Origin: an uncultured Clostridia bacterium
GTDB lineage: Bacteria > Bacillota > Clostridia > Oscillospirales > QAKW01
Length of the DNA stretch: 34,961 nucleotides
Assembly: GCA_947627315.1 (NCBI GenBank)
Contig: CANQVN010000005.1
Location: forward strand, 1-34,961
Reading direction: 5' to 3'
The number at the start of each line of letters is the position of its first letter. Position 1 is the first letter of the stretch. Of the stretch, positions 34,597 to 34,961 are shown piece by piece. A program made the position numbers and the translations under genes. The notes below the pieces were generated by a model that saw only the letters and a program-made list of their open reading frames with translations, was not told where the DNA came from and did no database searches.

Positions 34597-34961
34597 ATGG
34601 CTGATATAGCAAAATTTATCGAAGATATCAAAGCTCTCAATGTCATGGAGCTTGCTGACCTTGTAAAGGCAATCGAGGAGGAGTTTGGCGTAAGCGCAGC
34701 TGCCCCAGTTGCAGTCGCCGCCGCAGGACCCGCACCCGAGGCTGCCGCTGAGAAGACCGAGTTTGACGTTGTTCTTGCCGAAATCGGCGATAAGAAGATT
34801 AACGTTATCAAGGTTGTCCGCGAGATAACAGGTCTTGGTCTTAAAGAGGCGAAGGAGCTTGTTGAGAGCGCGCCGAAGGCTGTTAAAGAGGGCGCGTCCA
34901 AGGACGATGCCGAGGCGATTAAAGCCAAGCTGGAGGAAGCCGGCGCCAAAGTCGAGCTTAA
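34597..34961 (+). CDS. rplL: 50S ribosomal protein L7/L12 (3' end cut by window)
   Basis: [46 protein letters not shown]...[70 protein letters not shown]. Confidence 0.97.
   Translation, partial: MADIAKFIEDIKALNVMELADLVKAIEEEFGVSAAAPVAVAAAGPAPEAAAEKTEFDVVLAEIGDKKINVIKVVREITGLGLKEAKELVESAPKAVKEGASKDDAEAIKAKLEEAGAKVEL

Noticed and set aside
1-34961. CRISPR array, toxin-antitoxin, retron or other defence system
   Set aside because: No regularly spaced repeats, reverse transcriptase, nuclease/antitoxin pair or other defence-type ORF was recognisable; the repeats seen are hairpins or single inverted repeats.

Overview
The window looks like Firmicutes/Clostridia chromosome, probably a spore former because a SpoIIID homologue is present. 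It is mostly core genes with two accessory-looking patches. (1) 1-8.4 kb: a sortase-assembled pilus operon. It runs from a 5'-truncated large Cna-B-type adhesin ending LPFVGG, through a major pilin (LPFTGG), two tandem class C sortases and an ancillary pilin (LPKTG), to a third sortase, and abuts a tRNA(CAT). (2) 8.7-13.2 kb: S1-domain protein, then ylxM-ffh-rpsP-khpA-rimM-trmD. (3) 13.3-20 kb: 2-hydroxyacid dehydrogenase, xpt, and a BMP-type purine/nucleoside ABC importer. (4) 20.2-21.5 kb: an AT-rich patch with a perfect 23-bp inverted repeat (MITE-like or a large hairpin) and an orphan membrane-anchored protein. (5) 21.5-31.4 kb: rpsU, nadE, ispDF, carD, an EF-G paralogue, spoIIID, apbE, ruvX and a glycosyltransferase-CsaB fusion. 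(6) 31.5 kb to end: rpmG-secE-nusG-rplK-rplA-rplJ-rplL with L1-type and L10-type leader structures. I found no CRISPR array, rRNA, transposase or recognisable defence system. The best second-look items are the hairpins bracketing the major pilin cistron, the 23-bp inverted repeat plus orphan gene, the GT-CsaB fusion, the EF-G paralogue with an altered G3 motif, and the twin L1-like leader motifs. All functional calls come from reading motifs by eye; no searches were run.
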